Below are positions 25,931 to 35,409 of a stretch of 36,920 bases of DNA, piece after piece. The notes below the pieces were generated by a model. It had not been told where the DNA came from, made no database searches, and was given only the letters and a program-made list of their open reading frames with translations. Both the position numbers and the translations under genes were made by a program. Every line of letters starts with the position of its first letter. Position 1 is the stretch's first letter. The stretch is from Pseudomonadota bacterium (GTDB lineage Bacteria > Desulfobacterota > Desulfobulbia > Desulfobulbales > SURF-16), in assembly GCA_018816555.1 (NCBI GenBank), contig JAHIVT010000110.1, positions 1 through 36,920 of the forward strand, given 5' to 3'.

Positions 25931-25963
25931 AAGGAGGTGAAAAGAAAAGATCCCTTTGGGTCA
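25931..25963 (+). promoter_or_regulatory. Orphan Shine-Dalgarno and short hairpin upstream of cheA
   Basis: AAGGAGGTG at 25931-25939 is a perfect ribosome-binding core but lies 55 nt before the cheA ATG, which has its own GAGG at 25984-25987. A GTG inside it opens a 9-codon frame (MKRKDPFGS, then TAA). A small hairpin GATCCC/GGGTC around TTT lies in that frame. It may be a leader peptide or a remnant of an earlier start. Confidence 0.3.
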
Positions 25964-25993
25964 TAAATTTTATTTTAAGCCTGAGGTTGCTGT

Positions 25994-28696
25994 ATGGTCG
26001 GTGCTGAACAGAGCGTGAACGGACTGCTCGATGACATGGCGGTCAAGATTATGATGATTGAGCCCGGAGACCTCTCGGCGGTCGGTGAACTCCTGGAAGT
26101 CCTGGAGAAGCTGATCGCCCATGAAGATATGTCGTCCCTGGCGTTTTTGCAGCAGATGGCCTGCGCCTTTCAGGCCGCCCTTCAGGATTTGATCATGGCC
26201 GAACTGCCGGACACGGCGGAAAGCTATCAGCAGCTGGCCGAATGTATCTCCCGCATGCAGGAGGTGAGACGTAAAAGTGACGACCATCATGCTGTCATCG
26301 CCTTCTGCAATCATTTAAACAGCATCGGCTGCAAGCTCGATCCCGCCCGCCTTGTCGCTGGCCAACAGGATGAATCCGGCCAGGATGATAATCAGGATGA
26401 TAATAATGATCCCGACTTCCTGCGGGATAAGGAGTTGCTTGAGTGTTTTATCGATGAGGCCGGGGAGTATCTCGGGGTCATTGAAGCCAACGTGCTGGAG
26501 CTTGAGAAAGCGCCGGGCAACAGTGAGGCAATCAACGCAATTTTCCGGGCCTTTCATACTATTAAAGGAACAGCTGGCAGTGTTTCCCTGCCCGAGATAA
26601 GCAGCCTGGCCCACGCTGTCGAGAATCTGCTGGACGAGGTGCGCAGCGGCCGCATCAGTATGGATGCCGAGGTCATCGAGCTGGTCTTGGCGGTGGATGA
26701 CAGTTTGAAGCTCATGGTTGCCCATGCCCAGGACGTTTATGAAAACGGAGTGGCCTATCATCCAGCCGCCATCGACGGGCAGCTTGCCTTGATCAGCAGT
26801 GTCCTGGAGAAAAAATGCGGCAACAGCCGGCCGTCGCCTGATGAAGCGGTGACGCCTGCAAAAGTCCCTGACGTCGATGTCCCCCCGCCCGCACCTCCAG
26901 CCGGGGGGGGCATGCCTGATTTCATGAAAGACAGTGATCTGCTCAGCGGTTTTATCTCCGAGGCCTTTGAGCATCTTGAAAGTATTGAACTCAATGTTCT
27001 TGAGCTTGAACAGAACCCCAACGACCAGGACATCATCAATAATATTTTCCGTCCCTTCCACACCATTAAAGGTGTTTCCGGTTTTCTCAATCTGATGACC
27101 ATCAACAGGCTGGCCCATGCCACGGAAAATCTGCTTGATGATGTCCGCAACGGCAAGCTGGCCATGAACTCAGGTATCATTGACATTGTACTTGGCGTGG
27201 GCGATTTTCTGCGCACCATGATCCAGAACCTGAGCGATGTCCTGGAAAAAGGTTTGGAGTATTACCGGCAGTATCATATCAATGATTTCCTGGCGCGCAT
27301 CAAGATATGCCAGGAGGGCAGCGAAGCCGGACAGGAAGAGGAGCCGGTGCCTGTGGCCGGCCGGCCTGCTCAGGAGACACCGTCATCGCCGCGGCCGGCT
27401 GACAACGTGGCCGCCGCCGCACCGTTTGTCCCTGCAGTCAAGACGGTTGAGGCAGGTGCTGCTGCCGCTGGTCCCACGCAGAAGAAGAATATCGAGGCCG
27501 CCATCAAGGTTGACATCAACAAGCTCGACGGGTTGGTCAACGCGGTGGGTGAGCTGGTCATCATGCAGGCCATGGTGCGGCATAATCCGCTCATTGCCGG
27601 TTTGTCGGATCCGAAACTGAACAAGGATTTTTCCCAGCTGACCCGGATTACCACGGAATTGCAGAAGACAGCCATGTCCATGCGCATGGTGCCCATCCGC
27701 CAGACCTTTCAGAAGATGACCCGGCTGGTGCGGGATCTTTCCAAGAAGACAGGCAAACTGGTGAATCTTGTCATGGATGGGGAAGAGACCGAGATTGACC
27801 GCAACATGGTGGATTCCATTTATGATCCCCTGGTCCATATGATACGTAACTCAGTGGATCACGGGGTCCAGGTCCCTGACGAGCGACTGAAGAGGGGCAA
27901 ACCCGAAGCAGGCACGGTGCGACTCAGCGCCTACCAGAAAGGCGGCAACATCATCATCGAGATTGCTGATGACGGTGAGGGCGTCAACACGGAAAAAATA
28001 CGCAGTAAGGCCCTGGAGCGCGGCCTGATTCAGGCCGGGGGGAGTTACTCTGATCATGAGATCAACAATCTCATATTTCTGCCGGGTTTTTCCACGGCCG
28101 ATAAGATCACCGATGTGTCCGGCCGCGGCGTTGGCATGGATGTGGTGAAAAAAGGGGTGGAGAAGCTGCGGGGCAGGGTGGATCTGCAGAGCACTCCCGG
28201 TGAGGGCTCGCTCTTTCTCATACACCTTCCCTTGACCCTGGCCATCATCGACGGCATTGTCGTCGGCGTCGGTTCCGAACGCTATATCATCCCCACCATT
28301 GCCATCCGGGAGTCCATGCGGCCGAAGATGGAAAATTACAATACCGTGCAGGGTAAGGGCGAGACGCTGCTGGTTCGTGACTCCCTGCTGCCCATTATCC
28401 GACTGTATCATGTTTTCGGTGTGGCGGAAGCCTGCACGGATATCGGCCAGGGCATCGCTGTGGTGGTTGAAAATGAGGGCAGACAACGGGCTCTGCTGGT
28501 TGATGAGCTGCTCGGCAAACAGGAGGTGGTGATCAAGAGCCTCGGTGGCTATATGAAGGATATCAAGGGTGTGGCCGGAGGGACCATACTTGGCGATGGC
28601 CGGGTGGGTCTGATCCTTGATCTGGCTGGGCTCATCAGTGTCAGTGAGGAGATGGGTCCCGGACATTTTAATCGCAGTAATGCTATTCAGGAATGA
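25994..28696 (+). CDS. cheA: Chemotaxis histidine kinase CheA with two tandem HPt domains
   Basis: CheA phosphorylates CheY and CheB under control of chemoreceptors. The 900-residue protein has an N-terminal helical region of about 130 residues without recognisable motif. Two HPt domains follow, with phospho-accepting His188 (FRAFHTIKGTAGS) and His356 (FRPFHTIKGVSGF), joined by a Pro-rich linker. A dimerisation helix pair (KLDGLVNAVGELVI) comes next, then the ATPase domain with MIRNSVDHG (N box), ADDGEGV (G1) and GRGVGMD (G2). It ends with a CheW-like domain. Two HPt copies suggest more than one response regulator target. It heads the operon cheA-cheW-cheR-cheD-HDOD-cheB; no receptor or cheY gene is in this operon within the window. 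Confidence 0.96.
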   Translation: MVGAEQSVNGLLDDMAVKIMMIEPGDLSAVGELLEVLEKLIAHEDMSSLAFLQQMACAFQAALQDLIMAELPDTAESYQQLAECISRMQEVRRKSDDHHAVIAFCNHLNSIGCKLDPARLVAGQQDESGQDDNQDDNNDPDFLRDKELLECFIDEAGEYLGVIEANVLELEKAPGNSEAINAIFRAFHTIKGTAGSVSLPEISSLAHAVENLLDEVRSGRISMDAEVIELVLAVDDSLKLMVAHAQDVYENGVAYHPAAIDGQLALISSVLEKKCGNSRPSPDEAVTPAKVPDVDVPPPAPPAGGGMPDFMKDSDLLSGFISEAFEHLESIELNVLELEQNPNDQDIINNIFRPFHTIKGVSGFLNLMTINRLAHATENLLDDVRNGKLAMNSGIIDIVLGVGDFLRTMIQNLSDVLEKGLEYYRQYHINDFLARIKICQEGSEAGQEEEPVPVAGRPAQETPSSPRPADNVAAAAPFVPAVKTVEAGAAAAGPTQKKNIEAAIKVDINKLDGLVNAVGELVIMQAMVRHNPLIAGLSDPKLNKDFSQLTRITTELQKTAMSMRMVPIRQTFQKMTRLVRDLSKKTGKLVNLVMDGEETEIDRNMVDSIYDPLVHMIRNSVDHGVQVPDERLKRGKPEAGTVRLSAYQKGGNIIIEIADDGEGVNTEKIRSKALERGLIQAGGSYSDHEINNLIFLPGFSTADKITDVSGRGVGMDVVKKGVEKLRGRVDLQSTPGEGSLFLIHLPLTLAIIDGIVVGVGSERYIIPTIAIRESMRPKMENYNTVQGKGETLLVRDSLLPIIRLYHVFGVAEACTDIGQGIAVVVENEGRQRALLVDELLGKQEVVIKSLGGYMKDIKGVAGGTILGDGRVGLILDLAGLISVSEEMGPGHFNRSNAIQE

Positions 28697-28706
28697 GGTG
28701 ATGGGA

Positions 28707-29225
28707 ATGGCTAATGTTGAAAGAGCGCAGTCATCTGTAAAGAAGAACGTAAAGGCCCTGGCCGGCAAGTACCTGACCTTTGATCTCGGCAAGGAAGAGT
28801 ACTGTATCGGCATCCTCAAGGTCCGTGAGATCATCGGACTGATGGAAATCACGGCTGTGCCCCATACACCCCGTTATATCAAGGGGGTCATCAATCTGCG
28901 TGGAAGCGTTATTCCCGTGCTTGATCTCCGCTCGAAATTCGATATGGAGGCAAAGGAATATACTGAACGCACCTGTATTATCGTCGTCGAGGTGCAGGGG
29001 GAAACCGAGACGGTGCTGGTCGGCATGATTGTTGATTCGGTTTCCGAGGTGCTCAATATTGTTGAAGCGGAAATAGAACCTCCTCCCACCTTTGGCGGAG
29101 ATGCGGTTGAGACGGATAATTTCCTCGGCATGGCCAAAATCAAAGGGCGCGTAAAAATTCTGCTGGATACTGACAAGGTAATCGGCGAGACCGGTCTTGG
29201 CCACATGGCCAATGTCGCTGCTTAG
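28707..29225 (+). CDS. cheW: Chemotaxis coupling protein CheW
   Basis: CheW links chemoreceptors to CheA in the signalling array. The start at 28707 (MANVERAQ) is chosen because GAGGTG lies about 8 nt upstream; ATG 28701 is possible but too close. The 172-residue protein shows the CheW fold: KYLTFDLGKEEYCIGILKVREI, the signature TAVPHTPRYIKGVINLRGSVIPVLDLR (split across residues about 47-75), and VGMIVDSVSEVL. It begins 10 bp after cheA and is followed 34 bp later by cheR. The N-terminal extension of about 20 residues is charged. The gene looks complete. Confidence 0.95.
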   Translation: MANVERAQSSVKKNVKALAGKYLTFDLGKEEYCIGILKVREIIGLMEITAVPHTPRYIKGVINLRGSVIPVLDLRSKFDMEAKEYTERTCIIVVEVQGETETVLVGMIVDSVSEVLNIVEAEIEPPPTFGGDAVETDNFLGMAKIKGRVKILLDTDKVIGETGLGHMANVAA

Positions 29226-29259
29226 GGCAAAAAACGCTGTGGCATTTCAGGGAGTTTCC

Positions 29260-30105
29260 GTGGATCATCCTATATTCCAGCAGTTTCGTTTGACGGATAA
29301 GGACTTTGAAAATTTCAGCGCCCTTATTTTTGCCAAGACCGGAATTCACCTGAAGCCTGAAAAGAAAGAGCTGCTCAATGCCCGTCTGGGGAAAAGACTC
29401 AGGGCATGCCGGCTCGGTTCCTTTAAGGACTATTATGATCGGGTCATACACGATGCCACCGGCAATGAACTGGTTCACCTCATCAATTGCGTCTCCACCA
29501 ACTTCACCAGTTTTTTCCGGGAAAATTCTCATTTTGACTACCTGGCCGCCACCGTGCTTCCCGAGTTTGCCGCCAAGGGAAGCTCGGCAGGCCCATGTAA
29601 GGTCTGGTCCGCCGCCTGTTCCTCCGGGGAGGAGCCCTATACCCTGGCCATGGTCATTGCCATGTTCATGGCCCGCCATCCGTCATTTAAGGCCTCCATT
29701 CTGGCCACTGACATCTCCACCAAGGTGCTGGACATTGCCCAAAAGGGCATCTACTCATACGACAAGGTGGATAAGGTGCCCAGCGAATTCCTGAAGAATT
29801 TTTTCCAGAAGGGGGTGGGCAAGTGCAGCGGTTATGTCAAAGCGAAGGATGAGCTGCGGCGCCTGGTAACCTTCCAGCACATCAACCTGATGGACAGCTT
29901 CCCATGGAAGGAGGAGATGGACGTGATATTCTGCCGCAATGTCATGATTTATTTTACCCGGGAAACCCAGGTGGAGCTGGCGGAAAAATTTTATCACTGT
30001 CTTTCCCCGGGCGGCTATCTGTTCATCGGCCATTCGGAAAGTCTGACGAGCATAAACCATCGCTTCCAGCAGACCGCCACAACTGTTTATCAAAAGGCCA
30101 AATAG
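29260..30105 (+). CDS. cheR: Chemotaxis protein methyltransferase CheR
   Basis: CheR methylates glutamates of chemoreceptors using SAM. I choose a GTG start at 29260, with GGGAG 5 nt upstream; it gives 281 residues, the usual size. An in-frame ATG at 29197 lies inside cheW and is unlikely. The N-terminal helical domain (FENFSALIFAKTGIHL, ARLGKRLRA) is followed by VSTNFTSFFREN and the SAM-binding segment VWSAACSSGEEPYTLAM. ILATDIS, NLMD and the conserved FCRNVMIYF follow. Motifs are intact. The N-terminal beta-subdomain looks standard; no pentapeptide-binding C-terminal extension is evident beyond the core. Confidence 0.95.
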   Translation: MDHPIFQQFRLTDKDFENFSALIFAKTGIHLKPEKKELLNARLGKRLRACRLGSFKDYYDRVIHDATGNELVHLINCVSTNFTSFFRENSHFDYLAATVLPEFAAKGSSAGPCKVWSAACSSGEEPYTLAMVIAMFMARHPSFKASILATDISTKVLDIAQKGIYSYDKVDKVPSEFLKNFFQKGVGKCSGYVKAKDELRRLVTFQHINLMDSFPWKEEMDVIFCRNVMIYFTRETQVELAEKFYHCLSPGGYLFIGHSESLTSINHRFQQTATTVYQKAK

Positions 30106-30111
30106 CCCATT

Positions 30112-30591
30112 ATGAAAGTCATTGTCGGCATATCGGATATGAAGGTCAGCAACAACGCCAAGGAGATGCTGATCACCTATTCGCTCGGTTCATGTATCGG
30201 CGTGGTGATCTGGGATCCTGCGGTGAAGGTGGGGGGACTGCTCCACTATATGCTGCCTGATTCGCGCCTGGATAAAGAACGGGCGCAAAAAAAACCGTTT
30301 ATGTTTGCCGATACCGGGATCCCGGCCCTGTTCAAGGAATGCTACAGTCTGGGCGCAGCCAAGAGCCGGCTGATCGTCAAGGTGGTGGGCGGCTCGCAGA
30401 TTCTTGATCCCACAGGTCTTTTCAGTATAGGCAAACGTAATTATCAGATACTCAGAATGCTCTTTGACAGAAATCATATCAACATCGCCGCTGAGGATAT
30501 TGGCGGATCGGTCAATCGGACAGTCAGTCTTGAAATTGGTACGGGCAGGGTACATTTAAAGGTTTCCGGCAGGGGGGAATTTGAACTATGA
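30112..30591 (+). CDS. cheD: Chemoreceptor glutamine deamidase CheD
   Basis: CheD deamidates receptor glutamines and, in several bacteria, interacts with CheC. The 159-residue protein holds the catalytic triad context: Cys in LGSCIGVVIWD, His in GGLLHYMLPD and Thr in MFADTGIPAL. KVVGGSQIL and the C-terminal GG(S)xxRxVxLEIGTGRV segment are also typical. It starts 6 bp after cheR without a strong ribosome site, so coupling is likely. It overlaps the HDOD gene by the ATGA tetranucleotide. No cheC gene is seen in the operon. Confidence 0.95.
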   Translation: MKVIVGISDMKVSNNAKEMLITYSLGSCIGVVIWDPAVKVGGLLHYMLPDSRLDKERAQKKPFMFADTGIPALFKECYSLGAAKSRLIVKVVGGSQILDPTGLFSIGKRNYQILRMLFDRNHINIAAEDIGGSVNRTVSLEIGTGRVHLKVSGRGEFEL

Positions 30592-31433
30592 ACCGCGTTG
30601 AAGAAATACTGGCTTTGATCCGTCATGTGCCGCCTTTTCCCAAGGTGGCGGAAAGGGTGATGCAGGTGCTCAAGGATCCTGATGTGACGGCCCATCAGCT
30701 GGCCGAGGTGATCCAGTATGACCAGGCAATCACGGCAAATGTGCTGAAAATCTGCAATGCGGCCTACTTCGGCATTCCCCGCAAGGTCAATTCGCTGGAT
30801 GAAGGGCTGGTGGTTATCGGCCATGATATACTTAAAGACATCATCATCGCCAGCAGCAGCGCCCGTTTTTATCAGGGCCAAGTGGGGGCGGGATATGGCC
30901 TGGAGCAGGGTGATATGTGGCGCCACTCCGTTGCCACGGGCATCATGGCCAAACTGCTGGTCAAACATATTAAGGACGTTGATCCGGGTAGCGCCTTTAC
31001 CGCCGCCCTGCTCCATGACATCGGCAAAAGGTTTCTCAGCAGCTTTGTTGCCGATGACTTTGCGCAGATCGTTGATAAGGTGGGCCGGGAGAACTGCAGT
31101 TTCGTCGAGGCGGAGCAGGAGATCCTCGGTATCGACCATGCGGCGCTGGGCGGTATGATCCTGGAGAAATGGGAGTTTGATCAGCCGTTGATTGATGCCG
31201 TGCGGGAGCATCATGATGCCGCGGCTCTGGAGAGGGCGCCGTTGAGTGCCCTGGTCGCCCTGAGCAACAGCCTGGTTATTTCCATCGGCATCGGCGTGGG
31301 TGACGACGGTCTTGCCTCGGAGTTGCGTGGGGATGGCCTCAAGCGATTCGGCATTACCATGGATATGCTGCAGATATGCATGGCGGACCTGCTTACCGAG
31401 CTTGATAGGGCGCAGGAGCTGTTGAACATATAA
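30588..31433 (+). CDS. HDOD-domain protein in the chemotaxis operon
   Basis: A 281-residue HDOD protein. The N-terminal part has LIRHVPPFPKVAERVMQVL, VIQYDQAITANVLKICNAAYFG and VNSLDEGLVVIGHDIL, which are the diagnostic HDOD pattern. The second half keeps HD-type residues (LLHDIGKRFL with H143-D144, and REHHDAA), so weak phosphohydrolase ability cannot be excluded, though HDOD proteins are usually non-catalytic adaptors. The ATG overlaps the cheD stop (ATGA), so expression is tied to the chemotaxis genes. HDOD proteins are frequent in deltaproteobacteria and are associated with c-di-GMP and two-component signalling. Its exact role here is unknown. Confidence 0.9.
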   Translation: MNRVEEILALIRHVPPFPKVAERVMQVLKDPDVTAHQLAEVIQYDQAITANVLKICNAAYFGIPRKVNSLDEGLVVIGHDILKDIIIASSSARFYQGQVGAGYGLEQGDMWRHSVATGIMAKLLVKHIKDVDPGSAFTAALLHDIGKRFLSSFVADDFAQIVDKVGRENCSFVEAEQEILGIDHAALGGMILEKWEFDQPLIDAVREHHDAAALERAPLSALVALSNSLVISIGIGVGDDGLASELRGDGLKRFGITMDMLQICMADLLTELDRAQELLNI

Positions 31434-31444
31434 GCCGCAAAGCC

Positions 31445-31530
31445 GGGGACAGAATGATTGTGCGGCTAAAACCGCGAAAAAAATTCAGTCCCCTTAGTCC
31501 GGAGGTTTCCCCCGGTCGTAAGTTTACGAC
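31445..31530. repeat. REP-like double palindrome between HDOD gene and cheB
   Basis: GGGGACaGAAT (31445-31455) pairs with ATTCaGTCCCC (31483-31493) around an inner GCGG/CCGC hairpin (31462-31465, 31472-31475). The GGGGACAGAAT end is common in bacterial REP-type elements mobilised by Y1 (IS200-like) transposases. A second perfect hairpin, GTCGTA/TACGAC, lies at 31515-31530. No transposase gene is present. Confidence 0.6.
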
Positions 31531-31552
31531 TCAAAACCTTGAACTTCAGTAG

Positions 31553-32599
<1,047 letters not shown>

Positions 32600-32813
32600 A
32601 GTGTCTAACATACTTAAAATACTTGAAATACTTGAAGTACTTTAAAGTACTTGAAGTGTCCTTGTGCCCCTTTGGTATAAAATTAAAGGTGTTATCTGAT
32701 CAGGCAAGTACCGTAACTTCAAGTATTTTAGGCATTTTAAGTACTTTAGGCACTCTTCTTGGACCCCGATTTGGGTATCAATGTAAAATCTGCTGCGCTC
32801 AGGTTGGCGGAAT
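32600..32813. repeat. Dispersed palindromic element, copy 1
   Basis: The left arm (about 32600-32658) is a string of 9-nt units of type TACTTGAAR, one stretched to 10. The right arm (32715-32753) has the inverted units (TTCAAGTAT, TTTAGGCAT, TTTAAGTAC, TTTAGGCAC). The spacer holds GTTATCTGATCAG and AAGTACCG. A conserved right flank (CACTCTTCT, GTATCAA, GTAAAATCTGC, TCAGGTTG) runs to the stop of ogt at 32814. The same order recurs at 35762-35930. The arms could form a long hairpin that ends cheB and ogt transcripts. Confidence 0.85.
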
Positions 32814-33314
32814 TTATTCCTTTTCCAGTGCCAGCAGTTTCTTTTTCAGATCGATTCCCCCGCCAAATCCTCCCAGACCCGTATGACCGACCACCCGATG
32901 ACAGGGAATGAGCAGGGCAATGGGATTGGCGCCGCAGCCTTGACCCACTGCCCGGGCCAGCGCCTTGTTGCCCAGTGCCTGGGCAAGATCACCATAGGTT
33001 CTGGTTTCGCCGAAAGGAATTTGACTGATGAGCTCCCATACCCGTTGCTGGAAAGGGGTGCCCTCCTGAATAAAAATCGATTGCCTGAACTCCGTAAATG
33101 ATTTCCGTTGGGCAAGCATGGCGACCAATTCCATGGGCGTCATCCGCCGCTCGGGGAGGTAACTGATCTGATAGGACATGTTCCTCATCCGCTCAGCCGC
33201 CTCTCCGTGTTCCTGTTCGGCAAAGCTAAGGTGGATGGTCCGGTTGTCCAGCAGCAGCTGGTAAAAGACAAAAAAATCAACCGTGGTTATCAGACCTGTA
33301 ATGTCTTTTTTCAT
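32814..33314 (-). CDS. ogt: Methylated-DNA--protein-cysteine methyltransferase
   Basis: This suicide enzyme removes O6-alkyl groups from guanine onto its own cysteine. The 166-residue protein has the active-site motif P-C138-H-R-V in LLIPCHRVVG. TPFQQRVWELISQIPFGETRTYGDLA, the helix-turn-helix and arginine-finger region, lies before it, with GNKALARAVGQGCGANP between. FGGGIDLKKKLLALE closes the domain. The N-terminal 80 residues are poorly conserved, as usual for Ogt. AGGAAG lies about 4 nt before the ATG. It stands alone on the minus strand, its 3' end touching repeat copy 1. Confidence 0.94.
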   Translation of the reverse strand: MKKDITGLITTVDFFVFYQLLLDNRTIHLSFAEQEHGEAAERMRNMSYQISYLPERRMTPMELVAMLAQRKSFTEFRQSIFIQEGTPFQQRVWELISQIPFGETRTYGDLAQALGNKALARAVGQGCGANPIALLIPCHRVVGHTGLGGFGGGIDLKKKLLALEKE

Positions 33315-33559
33315 TTATCTTCCTGTAATTATTGTATTTTTTCTTCAAGTCTTCGCGCATAGTCGGTTTCGTAAGTAAGGGGCAATGCCATTTTATAACA
33401 GAGAAACAACGAGATGGTTATATTTTGTTAAAGAAAAATCTTGATTTTCCGATATCTGTTTTATATGGTGAAATAAATGGGTTAAGCAGTTAAACTACAT
33501 TAGTTAAGAAAATCAATAATACCTTAATCCGTAAAAAAATATCCCATACAGAAAAAATT

Positions 33560-34678
33560 ATGCGCCCCCTATTTCATTTTCTCAAAAATACCAACTGTTC
33601 CAGGGTTCTTTTTTTCGGCATCCTTTTTCTGTTTGTCTGGGGCACCTGCCCTGTCCTTGCCAACAATACAGCAAATTTCAATATCTTAAAAACCTCCTCC
33701 AAGTCGCTTCCGGCAAAGGACAAGGAGGGGCATCGTACCCAGCTTGCCGGAGATCCCAACGCTGCCGTTCCCTCTGCCTCGACAAAGAAGAAAGCTGACA
33801 CAGGGACCAGTCAAGTGGCATATTCCGGTGATCTGCGCAAGAAACTTTCCGCCAGAAGCGCCATTGTCATGGATGCCCGCACCGGAAAGATCCTTTACGC
33901 CCATGAGCCTGATCGCCCCGGCCAACCGGCCAGCACGATAAAGATCATCACCGGCCTCATTGCCATCAATTCACTGCGGGACAATGACATGGTGCAACCC
34001 AGCAGACGGGCTGCCGGCATGCCACGGTCAAAGATTTACATCAGTCCCAAAAAATCCTATGCTGCCAATGATTTGATTAATGCGGTGCTGCTGGCCTCGG
34101 CCAATGACGCCAGTGTCGCCCTGGCGGAAAAAGTTGCCGGCTCCGAGTCGAGCTTCGCCAAATTGATGACCAGCAAGGCCCGGTCCCTGGGAGCCACCCA
34201 TACGCTGTGTAAAACCGCAACCGGTTTGACCGCAAAAGGGCAACAGTCCACGGTACGTGATCTGGCCACGGTTTTTGACAAGGCCATGGAAGACAAGGAG
34301 TTTGCCGCGAGGATAGGTAAAACCAAGATCCGTACCAGTTATGGTCAGGTCCTCCTCAATCACAACAAGGCATTGTGGCGGGTTGACGGGGCCGTGGGCG
34401 GGAAAACAGGCTATACCCAGGCGGCCCGGCAGACCTATGTGGGCAAGTTCAGCAGGAATAACTCCGAGCTTATCGTGGCGCTCATGGGCAGTGAGACCAT
34501 GTGGACGGATGTCAGCCGCCTTGTTGAGTATGGTTTTAAAAGGGAGCACCAACTGGCCGCCAGGAACGGTGCACAGTCAGACGATGCCGATGGCCCCCTT
34601 GCCCTGTCAACTGTCCCGGTATCTTTTCACAATAATTCTCTCCAGGTTCTGACCGGAACCAAAAAACAGCCCTTATAA
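33560..34678 (+). CDS. D-alanyl-D-alanine carboxypeptidase (peptidase S11, PBP5-type)
   Basis: This periplasmic low-molecular-weight PBP trims the terminal D-Ala from peptidoglycan pentapeptides. It has a signal peptide (about residues 1-34, ending VLANN), a low-complexity linker to about residue 95, then the S11 domain. The active-site motifs are S125-TI-K128, S180-A-N182 and K282-T-G284, all present with normal spacing. AIVMDARTGKILYAH and ASANDASVALAE fit the DacA family. At 372 residues it lacks a clear long C-terminal amphipathic anchor, so membrane attachment may be weak. It precedes the cyclo-ligase-like gene by 14 bp, probably in one unit. The 245 bp upstream are very AT-rich and hold no gene. 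Confidence 0.93.
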   Translation: MRPLFHFLKNTNCSRVLFFGILFLFVWGTCPVLANNTANFNILKTSSKSLPAKDKEGHRTQLAGDPNAAVPSASTKKKADTGTSQVAYSGDLRKKLSARSAIVMDARTGKILYAHEPDRPGQPASTIKIITGLIAINSLRDNDMVQPSRRAAGMPRSKIYISPKKSYAANDLINAVLLASANDASVALAEKVAGSESSFAKLMTSKARSLGATHTLCKTATGLTAKGQQSTVRDLATVFDKAMEDKEFAARIGKTKIRTSYGQVLLNHNKALWRVDGAVGGKTGYTQAARQTYVGKFSRNNSELIVALMGSETMWTDVSRLVEYGFKREHQLAARNGAQSDDADGPLALSTVPVSFHNNSLQVLTGTKKQPL

Positions 34679-34692
34679 GCGATCATCAGGTA

Positions 34693-35409
34693 GTGACCGA
34701 AGACAACGACCATCTTTCCGCAGTGCAGCTGGCAAAGCAGGCGCTGCGGGAAGAACTTGCGTTGCGTGTAGCCGCAGGCCCCAAGGGGCTGAGCGGCCGC
34801 ACCGCGGAACTTCTGCGCCGGGATACCGCTTATCGCAGTGCCCGGCAGGTCTTTGTCTCCCCCGTGCCGTCCCTGCAGCAGGTGCGCATAAACTGTCTGC
34901 TGGACGGTAAAGAGCTCATCGTACCGGCCCCCGGCCTCAAAGACGGATTTTATCTCCTCAAGCCTTATTCCATACCGTTCCAGCAGCTCCCCTATAGCGT
35001 GACATTAAAAGGTTTTGCCAAGGCCGGGCAGCGGATGACCCGGCCGGAGGTGGAAAGTCTCGCTGTTTCGCTGCTTGTCACCGACGCCGTGGCGGTTGAT
35101 CGGCAGGGCAACAGGCTGGGCGACGGACTTGGTTTTTTTGATCTGAGCGTTGCCATCCTGACGACAATGGGGGCCATAAGCCGTGACGCCCTGGTGGCGA
35201 CATGCATCCATGAAGAGCAGATGGTGGAACAGCCCCTGCCCATCGCCTGCTGGGATGTGCCCATTGATATCATTGTCACCGAACAGCAGGTTTTCCGCAC
35301 TGAACAAGTTTCCGCCTCACCCCGCTCCATTTTCTGGGAGCATCTTCCCGACAGAAAAATTCGCAAGATCACCCCGCTCTGGTGGCTCAGCGGGGGAAAA
35401 AATCCCTAA
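34693..35409 (+). CDS. 5-formyltetrahydrofolate cyclo-ligase family protein
   Basis: The enzyme family converts 5-formyl-THF to 5,10-methenyl-THF with ATP. The frame begins with GTG at 34693 (shortly after the upstream stop). The 238-residue protein shows AKQALREELALRV at the N-terminus, as in the family, and RLGDGLGFFDLSVAIL in place of the classic GxGxGYYDR motif. The Phe and the lost Arg make activity less certain. QLPIACWDVPIDIIVTEQQVFRT-like residues near the end match the family's HDxxVDxIVTE segment (here WDVPIDIIVTE). It probably shares a transcript with the carboxypeptidase gene. Divergent members of this family can act on other substrates, so I leave the symbol empty. Confidence 0.82.
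   Translation: MTEDNDHLSAVQLAKQALREELALRVAAGPKGLSGRTAELLRRDTAYRSARQVFVSPVPSLQQVRINCLLDGKELIVPAPGLKDGFYLLKPYSIPFQQLPYSVTLKGFAKAGQRMTRPEVESLAVSLLVTDAVAVDRQGNRLGDGLGFFDLSVAILTTMGAISRDALVATCIHEEQMVEQPLPIACWDVPIDIIVTEQQVFRTEQVSASPRSIFWEHLPDRKIRKITPLWWLSGGKNP

Noticed and set aside
28701-28706. ATG 28701 as cheW start
   Set aside because: It lies only about 2 nt from the GAGGTG ribosome site; 28707 has normal spacing. The difference is two residues, so the point is minor.
29197-29259. ATG start for cheR inside cheW
   Set aside because: It adds 21 residues not typical of CheR and has no ribosome site, while GTG 29260 has GGGAG at good spacing.
32611-32753. CRISPR array suggested by regularly repeated short units
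   Set aside because: The units are 9 nt and contiguous, without spacers, and inverted across a centre; no cas genes are present.
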